Notes under the pieces: model-generated | Told to the model about the DNA's origin: nothing | What the model saw: the letters and a program-made list of their open reading frames with translations, nothing else | Databases searched by the model: none | Part shown: positions 1 through 7,800 of the stretch, in pieces | Position numbering within the stretch: the first letter of the stretch is position 1 | Layout: each line of letters begins with the position of its first letter | DNA from: a virus | IMG/VR virus record: IMGVR_UViG_3300042559_000792 | Span: 1-33,093 of that record | Strand: one strand, 5' to 3' | DNA length: 33,093 nt | Translations under genes and position numbers: made by a program

Positions 1-19
1 ACAACAACAAGGAACTGCA

Positions 20-2197
20 ATGAAAGAAGCAAACATATTTGAAGCCTGGGCCGAAAACCTATTAGAAGGCACATGGGCCACACCCAACACCCCAGAGCAA
101 CAGCAAGAACTCATTGCGCTGTTGTCACAAGAGTTGCCAGTTGGTGCAGATGCAACCAATGCAACCGAACAACTATACAGTTTGGTCGGTGACGACATCC
201 TGTTCGATCAACTGCAAGATCTGGCCGAACAAGATGCCAATGCTGATTGCCGTAATTTGGTTATTGCACGTATCAAAGACATGTCCAACAAAGGATTTGA
301 AGATTTTGAGCCAGTGCTAGACGCACTCAGATCAGAACAGTTGGCTCCTGCTACAGTGGCTCCAGAAGCACCAGTAGCCGCTGCACCAGCACCAGCAGAA
401 GTGCCACCCCCTCCTGTGGCCGAACAAGATGATGAAGAATATTCAGTTGATGGCGGAATGAACAATGAACTATTGCAAGATGGCATGCTTGGAGCAGTCC
501 TTGGAGGTGCCGCCGGTGCCGCACTAACAAAGAGCCCAGGTGGTGCAATGACAGGTGCCAAACTAGGCAGTGCCGCACAAGATGCATTTGGTGAAGAAGA
601 AACAGACGGATCATGCAACTACACGGCTGAAGGCGAACACTGCCCAGAACACGGCTTGATGGAGTGCGGCAGCATGTACGAAGATGAACAAGATACAATC
701 GGCCGTTTGCGTGAACTATCTGGAATGAATATGTCACAGCAGGTTGTGGACGAAGAGACTAAACAAAGAGATAAATTCTATTATCAACGCAACGATATCT
801 GGAGAGTCATGGACGGTGACGAAGTAGTTGACGAATACAAGCCAGCACGTTATGAAGTTGTTGGCGCCAAAAAGTTATTGGCTCAATATGATGACGACAA
901 TATTGATGTTACGCACGTTATAAGCCCAATGGGAGTTGTTACATACTTGTATGGCAAGCCAGAAGATGACATGGATGAAAGTATGACAGAAGGTATGACA
1001 GAAGGTATGGAAGACAGTCCGGTGGCCGGTGCTATTACACGTAGAATTTTAATGCAACGTGCAGACTTACTAAGCAAATATGGTCCTGAAAAAGTAACAG
1101 CCGCCATTGATGAAGTTGCAGACTTTGTGGGCGACGTTGAAGAAATTGGCAGCAGTGATGTCAGTGGCTGGATCAAGCAGGTTGAACAATCATTGGGCAA
1201 CATGGCAGAAGAGGTTGCAGTGACAACCGGTAACCCGCCTCTGGAAGAAACATTCCAAGACGAACTAAATGATCTTAAAAGATTACTAGGCGAAGGGTGG
1301 AAAAGCGAACTTGCCGGCGGAACATTAGGCGGTGTTGGCGGAACAGTTGCTGGATCTGCATTGGGTGCATTAGCAACCGGGAGTCCAATTGGCGCAGCGA
1401 TAGGTGGCGTGGTAGGTGGTGCCGCAGGCGGTACCGGTGGTGCCATGTTAGGTCGCGAAATGTCCAAAGAAGAACAACTAAATGAAATTGCTCCATTGTT
1501 GGCAGCAGGCGCAAGAGCTGTTATACCCTTGTTGGCCAAAGTTGGTCCTAAACTGGGTCAGATGGCATCAGGTGCAGGCAAAGCCGGAGCCCAAGTTGCT
1601 GGAAAAACAGCCGCTGGCATTGGCCGCGGCACAGCGGATGTCGCCAAATCTGCCGCACAGTCTGCGGCACAGAATGCAGGTCAAATCGGTCTAGGAGTTG
1701 GTGCATACCAAGCAATCACCGATGTAGCAGATAAGATGGTTGGCGGGGTTGGCGAAGTATATCGAGACGCTGGGCAAGCCGCCAGTGCGATTGCTCAAGC
1801 AGTAGGTGGTGCAATCGACGGAAAAACTATTGCCGAACTGGCAGGAGCCGCAGTTAAATACGCAATTCCAGTTGGTATATTGTTGGCTGTGCTGTACGGT
1901 GGCAAAAAACTCATTGACCAAGTAATGGCTGAAGGATTAGCCGGCGCAGCAATAGGAGGAGCCATTGCTGGTGCATCGGGCGGACTGGGAATGGCTCCGC
2001 TTGGAGCCCTTGCGGGACACGCTATTGGTGATACCCTAGGATCCACTACATCCAACAAAGGATCTCCCGCTCAAGTTAAAGAAACCACATCATTACAAGG
2101 CCAATATGGTCACTCCGGTAAACTGCAAAAGTTTGATGAGACAGAACAAGATGTGCTACACCGGTTGCGAGAACTGTCCGGAATGATTAGATCATAA
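20..2197 (+). CDS. Large glycine-zipper protein, probably virion-associated
   Basis: A 725-residue protein of unknown function; the start follows an AAGGAA ribosome site. It is modular. An acidic N-terminal region is followed by an Ala/Pro linker (about 108-135). A first glycine-zipper stretch spans about 155-185. A possible metal site has C199, C208, H211 and C216 (CPEHGLMEC). A compact domain spans about 244-312 and a helical region about 335-400. A second Gly/Ala-rich zipper spans about 430-478, an Ala-rich region about 495-600, one hydrophobic segment about 613-630 and a third zipper about 638-675. The motif EQD-x3-RLRELSGM occurs twice, at about 224-236 and at the extreme C-terminus (about 709-722). 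Glycine zippers suggest membrane contact or oligomerisation. A structural, scaffold or ejected virion protein is plausible but inferred. A hairpin terminator follows. Confidence 0.55.
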   Translation: MKEANIFEAWAENLLEGTWATPNTPEQQQELIALLSQELPVGADATNATEQLYSLVGDDILFDQLQDLAEQDANADCRNLVIARIKDMSNKGFEDFEPVLDALRSEQLAPATVAPEAPVAAAPAPAEVPPPPVAEQDDEEYSVDGGMNNELLQDGMLGAVLGGAAGAALTKSPGGAMTGAKLGSAAQDAFGEEETDGSCNYTAEGEHCPEHGLMECGSMYEDEQDTIGRLRELSGMNMSQQVVDEETKQRDKFYYQRNDIWRVMDGDEVVDEYKPARYEVVGAKKLLAQYDDDNIDVTHVISPMGVVTYLYGKPEDDMDESMTEGMTEGMEDSPVAGAITRRILMQRADLLSKYGPEKVTAAIDEVADFVGDVEEIGSSDVSGWIKQVEQSLGNMAEEVAVTTGNPPLEETFQDELNDLKRLLGEGWKSELAGGTLGGVGGTVAGSALGALATGSPIGAAIGGVVGGAAGGTGGAMLGREMSKEEQLNEIAPLLAAGARAVIPLLAKVGPKLGQMASGAGKAGAQVAGKTAAGIGRGTADVAKSAAQSAAQNAGQIGLGVGAYQAITDVADKMVGGVGEVYRDAGQAASAIAQAVGGAIDGKTIAELAGAAVKYAIPVGILLAVLYGGKKLIDQVMAEGLAGAAIGGAIAGASGGLGMAPLGALAGHAIGDTLGSTTSNKGSPAQVKETTSLQGQYGHSGKLQKFDETEQDVLHRLRELSGMIRS

Positions 2198-2220
2198 AAT
2201 AGTCATTAGAGCAAATGCGT

Positions 2221-2228
2221 CATAAATA
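2221..2228 (+). promoter_or_regulatory. Possible T4-type late promoter box
   Basis: CATAAATA, followed by TCATT, matches the T4 late consensus TATAAATA in seven of eight positions. It lies between the stop of the first gene and a terminator, so its product would be short unless the terminator is read through. It may be fortuitous. Confidence 0.3.
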
Positions 2229-2231
2229 TCA

Positions 2232-2260
2232 TTGACGCTGACACTAAAAGCGTGTACACT
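2232..2260 (+). promoter_or_regulatory. Possible sigma70 promoter for gene 32
   Basis: TTGACG and TACACT are separated by 17 bases. The predicted start (about 2267) falls in the loop of the upstream terminator, so the transcript would carry only its 3' arm and escape termination. The -10 matches the consensus in four of six positions, so this is tentative. Confidence 0.35.
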
Positions 2261-2280
2261 ACTTGTGTGACACGCTTTTT
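2246..2280 (+). terminator. Rho-independent terminator
   Basis: AAAAGCGTGT at 2246-2255 pairs with ACACGCTTTT at 2270-2279, and the stem runs into a T tract. It ends transcription of the large upstream gene and isolates gene 32. Confidence 0.85.
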
Positions 2281-2292
2281 CATTAGCATCAC

Positions 2293-2335
2293 AGGCAACT
2301 TAGAAAACATTTTATAACACTAGAAAGGCAACTTA
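2293..2335 (+). repeat. Direct repeat in the gene 32 leader
   Basis: AGGCAACTTA occurs at 2293-2302 and again at 2326-2335, immediately before the gene 32 start. The second copy carries the AAAGG ribosome site. T4 gp32 represses its own translation by binding its leader, so a duplicated element here could be part of such control; that is inference. Confidence 0.5.
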
Positions 2336-2337
2336 AA

Positions 2338-3348
2338 ATGGCATCATTAGCAGACATCCGAGCACGTCTCGCAGCCTCAGAAGGCAACAACAAAGGTGGA
2401 GCATCCACTGGTGGCGATAACGCAATTTACGCACACTGGAACATGGAAGAAGGCGCATCCACTACACTACGATTCCTCCCAGACGGCAACACAAAAAACA
2501 CATTCTTTTGGCAAGAACGAGCAATGATTCGTTTGCCATTCAATGGCGTCAAAGGCGAGATGGAATCAAAACAGGTTTACGTACAAGTTCCTTGTATGGA
2601 AATGTGGCAAGAAACCTGCCCAATCCTGACAGAAGTACGCACATGGTTCAAAGACAAAAGTCTTGAAGACATGGGTCGTAAATACTGGAAAAAACGCAGT
2701 TACATTTTTCAGGGCTTTGTTCGTGAGAACCCCCTGGCCGATGACAAAACTCCAGACAATCCCATTCGTAGATTCATCATTGGTCCTCAGTTGTTCACCA
2801 TTATCAAAGGTGCGCTGATGGATCCGGAACTGGAAGAAACTCCAACAGACACCTTGCGTGGCCTGGACTTCCGTATCACAAAAACGCAAAAAGGCGGCTT
2901 TGCCGACTACAACACTTCAAAGTGGGCACGTAAAGAGTCTGCACTGTCAGAAGTGGAACAGGCAGCAGTGGATGCACACGGCCTGTTTGACTTGAGCACA
3001 TTCTTGCCCAAGAAGCCTGACGAAGCGGCTGTGAAAGTCATGAAAGAAATGTTTGAAGCATCGGTGGATGGTCAAGCATATGACACAGAGCGTTGGGGTG
3101 CTTACTTCCGTCCAGCAGGTGTATCTGCACCAGCAGGCGGCAACAGTGGTGTAACTGAAGACGACGTTGTGGCTGCAACAGCTCCTGTAGCAAAGGCTGC
3201 CCCAGCACCTGCTCCAGTGGCAAGTGCATCACCATTTGATGACGAGGAAGACGCACCAGTGGCATCCGCACCCGTTGCTAAACCAGCGGCTACAGGTCAA
3301 AATGCACAAGACATTTTGGCTATGATTCGTAGTCGTCAGAAGCAGTGA
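2338..3348 (+). CDS. 32: Single-stranded DNA-binding protein gp32
   Basis: A 336-residue T4 gp32 homologue (T4 gp32 is 301). It coats single-stranded DNA during replication and recombination and recruits UvsX/UvsY and the helicase loader. The N-terminus (MASLADIRARLA) is the basic cooperativity segment. The OB-fold core spans about 30-250, with recognisable stretches around NTFFWQERAMIRLPF and GRKYWKKRSYIFQGFV. C86 and C94 lie where T4 has its zinc ligands, but the full T4 His-Cys3 pattern is not evident, so zinc binding is uncertain. An Ala/Pro linker with an acidic patch (FDDEEDA, about 295) precedes a conserved-looking tail (DILAMIRSRQKQ). The start follows AAAGG. Terminators flank the gene on both sides, so it is its own unit. 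Confidence 0.95.
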   Translation: MASLADIRARLAASEGNNKGGASTGGDNAIYAHWNMEEGASTTLRFLPDGNTKNTFFWQERAMIRLPFNGVKGEMESKQVYVQVPCMEMWQETCPILTEVRTWFKDKSLEDMGRKYWKKRSYIFQGFVRENPLADDKTPDNPIRRFIIGPQLFTIIKGALMDPELEETPTDTLRGLDFRITKTQKGGFADYNTSKWARKESALSEVEQAAVDAHGLFDLSTFLPKKPDEAAVKVMKEMFEASVDGQAYDTERWGAYFRPAGVSAPAGGNSGVTEDDVVAATAPVAKAAPAPAPVASASPFDDEEDAPVASAPVAKPAATGQNAQDILAMIRSRQKQ

Positions 3349-3354
3349 TAATTT

Positions 3355-3377
3355 AAAAGGCTCCCTGTGGGCCTTTT
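3355..3377 (+). terminator. Rho-independent terminator after gene 32
   Basis: AAAAGGC at 3355-3361 pairs with GCCTTTT at 3371-3377. A GTG inside the hairpin at 3367 is in frame with the next gene but is an unlikely start for this reason. Confidence 0.75.
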
Positions 3378-3384
3378 AACAATT

Positions 3385-4281
3385 ATGAATTACAAATTAG
3401 TATTTGATTGCACAGGGGACGAAATTCCATTTGAGCCATTGAATCAAGTATTGTTGGATTTTTACATTGACCGACTAAACAGTCAAGGACTGAATAGTTT
3501 TCATTGTAAAAATCCACAACACGGATCAAGAATTCTAGACAGAATACAAAAACTCAAAAAATGTGCATCGGAAATAAATCAATGGTTGTACGACTTAGCT
3601 GAACTACAGCTAGAAGATTGTGACCATGAACAATACCTTGATCAACGATTGCTTAACAAAATGCATGCTGATTGGGTAAGTTCTCAAAATTTGATTTACG
3701 ATATACAGAAAAGACGAAGGGAAACAAACTTTTCTGACTTGTCAGAAAAGATACACGACATGTTTCCGGATGATATACAGACTCCTCCGTTGGGAGTAGT
3801 GATATCCAAGCTGGGGTTTGAAGAATTGTACAGTTCACTGAATGAACCACATATTCATAGTTTAGAACTCATGTTCAAAAACATTGAATTTGCTGTAAGC
3901 GATACCTGGACAAAAATTGCTGATAACCCGTTTGATAAAACACTGTTGACCAACCATCACGCCAATTTGAGCATATCGTTTAATCATCTCGGAAGAACGT
4001 TGTACAACAAATTTATTTTTTTCGACCACGGTTTAGAATTTGACGATGAAAATTCATTTGATGAATTGCTAGGATATGTAACACTGAGCTTGCAACCTTC
4101 GCAGACAATTCCGCTGAGTGCTGAATACGTTGCTTGGTGCAAAAAACATAGCAAACAGCCATCTGGGGATAATTTAAACATTGGAAATATTCCAGATCTC
4201 TACGATAATTTAACAAAATATCGTATAATTGTTTTTAGAAATTTGCTGTCTAATAACAAATTTTCAATACAAAGAGGATAA
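3385..4281 (+). CDS. Hypothetical protein between gp32 and UvsX
   Basis: A 298-residue protein that I do not recognise. The ATG at 3385 is preferred over an in-frame GTG at 3367, because the GTG lies inside the gene 32 terminator. No strong ribosome site precedes it. The sequence is soluble-looking and rich in Asn, Asp, Leu and His (for example LTNHHANLSISFNHLGRTLYNKF). It has no signal peptide, membrane segment or obvious catalytic motif. It is more AT-rich than gene 32 and uvsX. It lies three bases before uvsX, whose ribosome site (AGAGGATAACAC) overlaps its end, so the two are probably cotranscribed. Confidence 0.7.
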   Translation: MNYKLVFDCTGDEIPFEPLNQVLLDFYIDRLNSQGLNSFHCKNPQHGSRILDRIQKLKKCASEINQWLYDLAELQLEDCDHEQYLDQRLLNKMHADWVSSQNLIYDIQKRRRETNFSDLSEKIHDMFPDDIQTPPLGVVISKLGFEELYSSLNEPHIHSLELMFKNIEFAVSDTWTKIADNPFDKTLLTNHHANLSISFNHLGRTLYNKFIFFDHGLEFDDENSFDELLGYVTLSLQPSQTIPLSAEYVAWCKKHSKQPSGDNLNIGNIPDLYDNLTKYRIIVFRNLLSNNKFSIQRG

Positions 4282-4284
4282 CAC

Positions 4285-5352
4285 ATGGGAAAACCATTCG
4301 ACATTTCAAAGTTCCGCAAGGACATTACTAAAAGCATTCAAGGCTTGAGCATTGGATTTAACGATCCAACTGACTGGATTGGCACAGGCAACTATGCACT
4401 AAACTATCTTATCTCTGGAGACTTTAACAAAGGTATTCCGTTAGGTAAGGTCACGGTATTTGCTGGTGAATCTGGCGCAGGCAAAAGTTATATCTGCAGT
4501 GGTAACATTGTTAAAAACGCACAAGAACAAGGTATCTTTGTTATTCTTGTGGACACAGAAAATGCACTGGACGAATCGTGGCTACATGCACTGGGTGTTG
4601 ACACTGATCCAGCAAAGTTGCTTAAACTCAACATGAGCATGATTGACGATGTGGCCAAAGCAATTTCCACATTCATGATTGATTACAAAGCACTTCCTGA
4701 TGAAGAACGCATGAAGGTTCTGTGGGTAATTGATTCGTTGGGCATGTTGTTGACTCCCACAGACGTTAACCAGTTTGAAGCAGGTGACATGAAAGGTGAC
4801 ATGGGTCGCAAGCCCAAAGCACTGACAGCACTGGTTCGTAACTGTGTTAATATGTTTGGTAGTCACAATGTTGGATTGGTTGCTACTAATCATACATACG
4901 CAAGCCAAGACATGTTCGATCCCGATGACAAGATCAGTGGTGGACAGGGATTCATCTATGCATCAAGCATTGTTGTTGCCATGAAGAAAATGAAGTTGAA
5001 AGAAGATGAAGATGGTAACAAAGTAAGTGAAGTTAACGGTATTCGTGCCGGCTGTAAAGTAATGAAAACACGCTATGCTAAACCGTTTGAAGGTATGCAA
5101 GTTAAGATTCCTTACTCAACTGGTATGAGTCCACATTCTGGATTGGTTGACCTGGCAGAGAAGAAAAACATTCTCAAGAAAGAAGGCAACAGTTTGGTAT
5201 TTGTCACAAGTGATGGTGAAGTGATCAAACAGTTCCGTAAAAAATGGGAAGCAAATGAAAACGGCTGTTTAGACAAACTTATGGCAGATTTTGCCAACCA
5301 GAAAGATATCAGAGTAGTAGACGAAATTATCGACGAAAGCATCAACGAATAA
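4285..5352 (+). CDS. uvsX: UvsX, RecA-like recombinase
   Basis: A 355-residue homologue of T4 UvsX (about 390), the strand-exchange protein of phage recombination-dependent replication. The Walker A motif is GESGAGKS at 61-68. A hydrophobic strand ending VLWVIDSLGML is the Walker B region, and SGGQGFIYASSIVV resembles the RecA L2/ATPase region. The N-terminus (ITKSIQGLSIGFNDPTDWIGTGNYALN) is typical of phage UvsX. It starts after AGAGGAT. It ends with TAATG, so the next gene starts one base inside its stop. gp32 lies upstream and UvsY downstream, which fits a presynaptic-filament block. Confidence 0.95.
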   Translation: MGKPFDISKFRKDITKSIQGLSIGFNDPTDWIGTGNYALNYLISGDFNKGIPLGKVTVFAGESGAGKSYICSGNIVKNAQEQGIFVILVDTENALDESWLHALGVDTDPAKLLKLNMSMIDDVAKAISTFMIDYKALPDEERMKVLWVIDSLGMLLTPTDVNQFEAGDMKGDMGRKPKALTALVRNCVNMFGSHNVGLVATNHTYASQDMFDPDDKISGGQGFIYASSIVVAMKKMKLKEDEDGNKVSEVNGIRAGCKVMKTRYAKPFEGMQVKIPYSTGMSPHSGLVDLAEKKNILKKEGNSLVFVTSDGEVIKQFRKKWEANENGCLDKLMADFANQKDIRVVDEIIDESINE

Positions 5353-6002
5353 TGCAATCGATTGTAGTAACTGACAGTAATCCTATTGTTCGGATACGCG
5401 AGTATGCACCGGGTATTACAATCCATTGGCTAGTTGGAACAAGGTGTAATTTTGATTGTAGTTATTGTCCAGATCAATGGCATGATAAAACATCTAAAGA
5501 TTATTCATTAGAGAAATTGCAAGCGGCGTGGATTCGAATTATGTCAGCTAGCCCTAAAAAAAATATCAAATATAATTTGTCATTTTTAGGAGGCGAACCT
5601 ACTTTAAATAAAAATTTTCTTCCTTTTTTAAAATGGTTACATGAGTGTTTTGCCCAGCATCTAGGGAATGTTGGGGTTATTACCAATGGCACAGCTAGTC
5701 TAGAATATTATAAGGAAATGATAAATTATTGTGATTGGATTACATTTTCTACACATAGTGAATTTATGAAAGAAAAAAAGTTTTTCAATCTAGTAGTAAA
5801 TCTACACCAGATTGCACAAAGTCATAAATGTCTAGTATCAGTTAATATCATGGATGAGTCTTGGCATCAATCTCGTAACAAACAATACAAAACATTTTTA
5901 GAGAAACACGGAATTGTTAGCTACACTCATCCAATCAAAGATTTCGGACAAGGAAAGAAACAGTTCCCGATAAAAGTTACTAACCAAATGGAATTTTTAT
6001 GA
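5352..6002 (+). CDS. Radical SAM core domain protein
   Basis: A 216-residue protein with the radical SAM signature C32-x3-C36-x2-C39 (CNFDCSYC), which binds a [4Fe-4S] cluster. It also has GGEP at 80-83, which contacts S-adenosylmethionine, and a TNGT strand at 111-114. It stops where a C-terminal accessory domain would begin, and that domain is the next, overlapping frame (ATGA). The last codons run through GAATTTTTATGA; one extra T would fuse the two into one protein of about 322 residues, a normal size for radical SAM/SPASM enzymes. It is distinctly AT-rich beside uvsX, suggesting separate acquisition. The substrate is unknown; peptide, sugar or nucleic-acid modification are all possible. 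Confidence 0.85.
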   Translation: MQSIVVTDSNPIVRIREYAPGITIHWLVGTRCNFDCSYCPDQWHDKTSKDYSLEKLQAAWIRIMSASPKKNIKYNLSFLGGEPTLNKNFLPFLKWLHECFAQHLGNVGVITNGTASLEYYKEMINYCDWITFSTHSEFMKEKKFFNLVVNLHQIAQSHKCLVSVNIMDESWHQSRNKQYKTFLEKHGIVSYTHPIKDFGQGKKQFPIKVTNQMEFL

Positions 6003-6319
6003 ATGCTGTACTAACTGAGGATATTCATTGTAATGCCATAGTAGAATTACAAGATGGTAGTGAGATTAAAATATCTGCTAATCAATTGTATGATAACAAT
6101 TTGCATCATTGGAAAGGTTGGCATTGTAACGCTGGAGTTACAAGTATCTATATAGATGTTGATTTTTCAGTCTACTCAGGCACATGCAAAAACGACGAAT
6201 TGGGAAATCTGTTTGATGAAAATTTTAGTTTTTTAAACGATTATACAATATGCAAAAAAGAAAGATGTACTGCGTGTGCCTCAGATCTTTATGCGGGAAA
6301 ATTAGATAAAAGGAAATAA
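5999..6319 (+). CDS. SPASM/twitch-like auxiliary cluster domain, split from the radical SAM protein
   Basis: A 106-residue protein with cysteines at 11, 43, 63, 85, 90 and 93. The order GWHC-x19-C, then C-x4-C-x2-C-x-SD, resembles SPASM or twitch domains. These bind extra iron-sulfur clusters and normally sit at the C-terminus of radical SAM maturases. It begins at the ATG of the ATGA overlap with the radical SAM gene. The two may act as a heterodimer by translational coupling, or may be one gene broken by a one-base deletion in a five-T run. The T run is close to, but not exactly, a standard -1 slippery heptamer (A-TTT-TTA). Confidence 0.7.
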   Translation: MNAVLTEDIHCNAIVELQDGSEIKISANQLYDNNLHHWKGWHCNAGVTSIYIDVDFSVYSGTCKNDELGNLFDENFSFLNDYTICKKERCTACASDLYAGKLDKRK

Positions 6320-6320
6320 A

Positions 6321-6593
6321 ATGACCATTGATGTAAAATTACCCAAAGAAATTTGGGGAGAACTTAAACGCTACATAAACACAGTAGATCGTGCCGAAGC
6401 GGCAGAAACTCTAGTACAAATTTTAATGGACAATGACAGTGATGCAGAGGATATTCGAGATGCCTTTACAGGAGATCGCGATGTTAAGGCAGCTTTAACT
6501 GCATATCTTGACAATGATAAAGATTATGCCGAAGACGAAGAACCTGAGGAAGAAGAAGAAGACCACGACCAAGACGATGACTGGGAAAACTAA
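6321..6593 (+). CDS. Small acidic protein upstream of UvsY
   Basis: A 90-residue protein preceded by AAAGGAAA. The first 65 residues look helical (LPKEIWGELKRYINTVD). The last 25 are extremely acidic (DEEPEEEEEDHDQDDD). I cannot assign a family. Acidic tails in phage replication proteins often mimic DNA or bind partner proteins, as in gp32, so a regulatory role in the UvsX/UvsY system is possible. As the small gene next to a radical SAM/SPASM pair it could also be that enzyme's substrate. Both ideas are inference. It shares TAATG with uvsY. Confidence 0.75.
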   Translation: MTIDVKLPKEIWGELKRYINTVDRAEAAETLVQILMDNDSDAEDIRDAFTGDRDVKAALTAYLDNDKDYAEDEEPEEEEEDHDQDDDWEN

Positions 6594-7045
6594 TGTGGTA
6601 TAACCGCGTTGTTGCTGATCTCGGCGCCATTCCAGACTTTATTGCTCATTACGAAAATGAACTTGTTTCTGCACGACGTGACTGTGCCATTGGCGGAATA
6701 GTTGAACGAAATATCACAGCACTTCCGGGTATCACTGAGCATCGCTTTAATCAACTACAGGAGATTGAAGCAGTGCTGAACTTCCTTAACATACAACTGC
6801 GTAAGATTCGTCGACGACATTTTCAAAAGTATCTAGAAGGGTATGCTCGCGCATTGACCAGTCGAGATGCTGAAAAGTATGTGGATGGCGAGGATGAAGT
6901 AATTGATTTTGAAACCATTATCAATGAAGTTGCGCTACTACGCAATCGATTTTTGGGCATTATGAAAGCAATGGAAAGTAAAAACTTCATGTTGGGACAT
7001 GTGGTTAGACTGCGAGCAGCCGGCATGGAAGATATACAGTTATGA
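6593..7045 (+). CDS. uvsY: UvsY, recombination mediator
   Basis: A 150-residue protein matching T4 UvsY (137) in size and pattern. UvsY binds single-stranded DNA with gp32 and loads UvsX. The central basic helix (RKIRRRHFQKYLEGYA) and the C-terminal region (LLRNRFLGIMKAMESKNF, then HVVRLRAAGMEDIQL) are the parts I recognise from phage UvsY proteins. Its location two genes after uvsX and the radical SAM pair supports this. It starts inside the TAATG shared with the acidic gene and overlaps the downstream methyltransferase by ATGA. Confidence 0.8.
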   Translation: MWYNRVVADLGAIPDFIAHYENELVSARRDCAIGGIVERNITALPGITEHRFNQLQEIEAVLNFLNIQLRKIRRRHFQKYLEGYARALTSRDAEKYVDGEDEVIDFETIINEVALLRNRFLGIMKAMESKNFMLGHVVRLRAAGMEDIQL

Positions 7046-7800
7046 CATTTAGAAACGATGACGACAGTCATGCACACAGTTTACAAACACTCAACACACT
7101 GTTTGAGTACGATGACTTTATGGAAAGCATTGGCACACTGGTTGACTTAGGATGTGGTGCAGGACAAGATCTAGAATGGTGGGCAACTAGAACAACTCGA
7201 GACGATGCCCCGATACCCCTGAATATTCGTTGCACAGGAATAGACATCGGTACTACACCTACTGTGGTTAAAAAGCATTCTAACATTGTGTATCAAAAAA
7301 TAGATTTTGAAAATACAGAAAATCTACCCAGCAAATCAAAGTTTGATGTGCTATGGTGTCATGATGCATTTCAATACTGTATCAATCCACTGGCAACATT
7401 GGCAAAATGGAACACCATTGCCGAAGATGGCGGCATGTTGATCATGGCAGTTCCGCAAACTACCAACATGGATATACGTCAACTGGCATTTGTGCAACCA
7501 ACTGGATGTTATTATCATCACACTGTGGTTAGTTTGATGCACATGCTGGCCGTCAATGGCTGGGATTGTAATTCAGGGTTCTTTTTGAAACACCCAGACG
7601 ATGAGTTTATACATGTGATTGCTTATAAGAGCAATCATGCTCCAATGGATCCAAAGACCACTACATGGTATGAGTTGGCAGATAAAAACTTACTGCCGGA
7701 AACTGCGGTAAGAAGTATAAATCGCTACGGGCATGTGAGACAACAAGATCTTGTACTGGCTTGGATTGACAAGAGTTTGTCTTGGTTAGGTCAACAATAA
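7042..7800 (+). CDS. Class I SAM-dependent methyltransferase
   Basis: A 252-residue Rossmann-fold methyltransferase. Motif I is LVDLGCGAGQD at about 33-43, and an acidic residue follows in the next strand (CTGIDIG). FDVLWCHDAFQYCINP matches motif IV, and the segment after it resembles small-molecule methyltransferases. The substrate cannot be read from sequence. It overlaps uvsY by ATGA and ends 15 bases inside the convergent glycan gene on the other strand. It could belong to either the recombination block or the glycan island; coupling to uvsY says the former, the fold says the latter. Confidence 0.85.
   Translation: MTFRNDDDSHAHSLQTLNTLFEYDDFMESIGTLVDLGCGAGQDLEWWATRTTRDDAPIPLNIRCTGIDIGTTPTVVKKHSNIVYQKIDFENTENLPSKSKFDVLWCHDAFQYCINPLATLAKWNTIAEDGGMLIMAVPQTTNMDIRQLAFVQPTGCYYHHTVVSLMHMLAVNGWDCNSGFFLKHPDDEFIHVIAYKSNHAPMDPKTTTWYELADKNLLPETAVRSINRYGHVRQQDLVLAWIDKSLSWLGQQ

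Noticed and set aside
974-1008. Tandem repeat encoding TEGMTEGM
   Set aside because: Two in-frame units in a low-complexity linker; not enough to call a repeat element.
883-1539. Long minus-strand open frame (218 codons) inside the first gene
   Set aside because: Pro/Ser/Ala-rich composition mirrors the glycine/alanine codons of the sense gene; no ribosome site or motif.
3367-3384. GTG start for the gene before uvsX
   Set aside because: It lies in the loop and stem of the gene 32 terminator; the ATG at 3385 is more credible.
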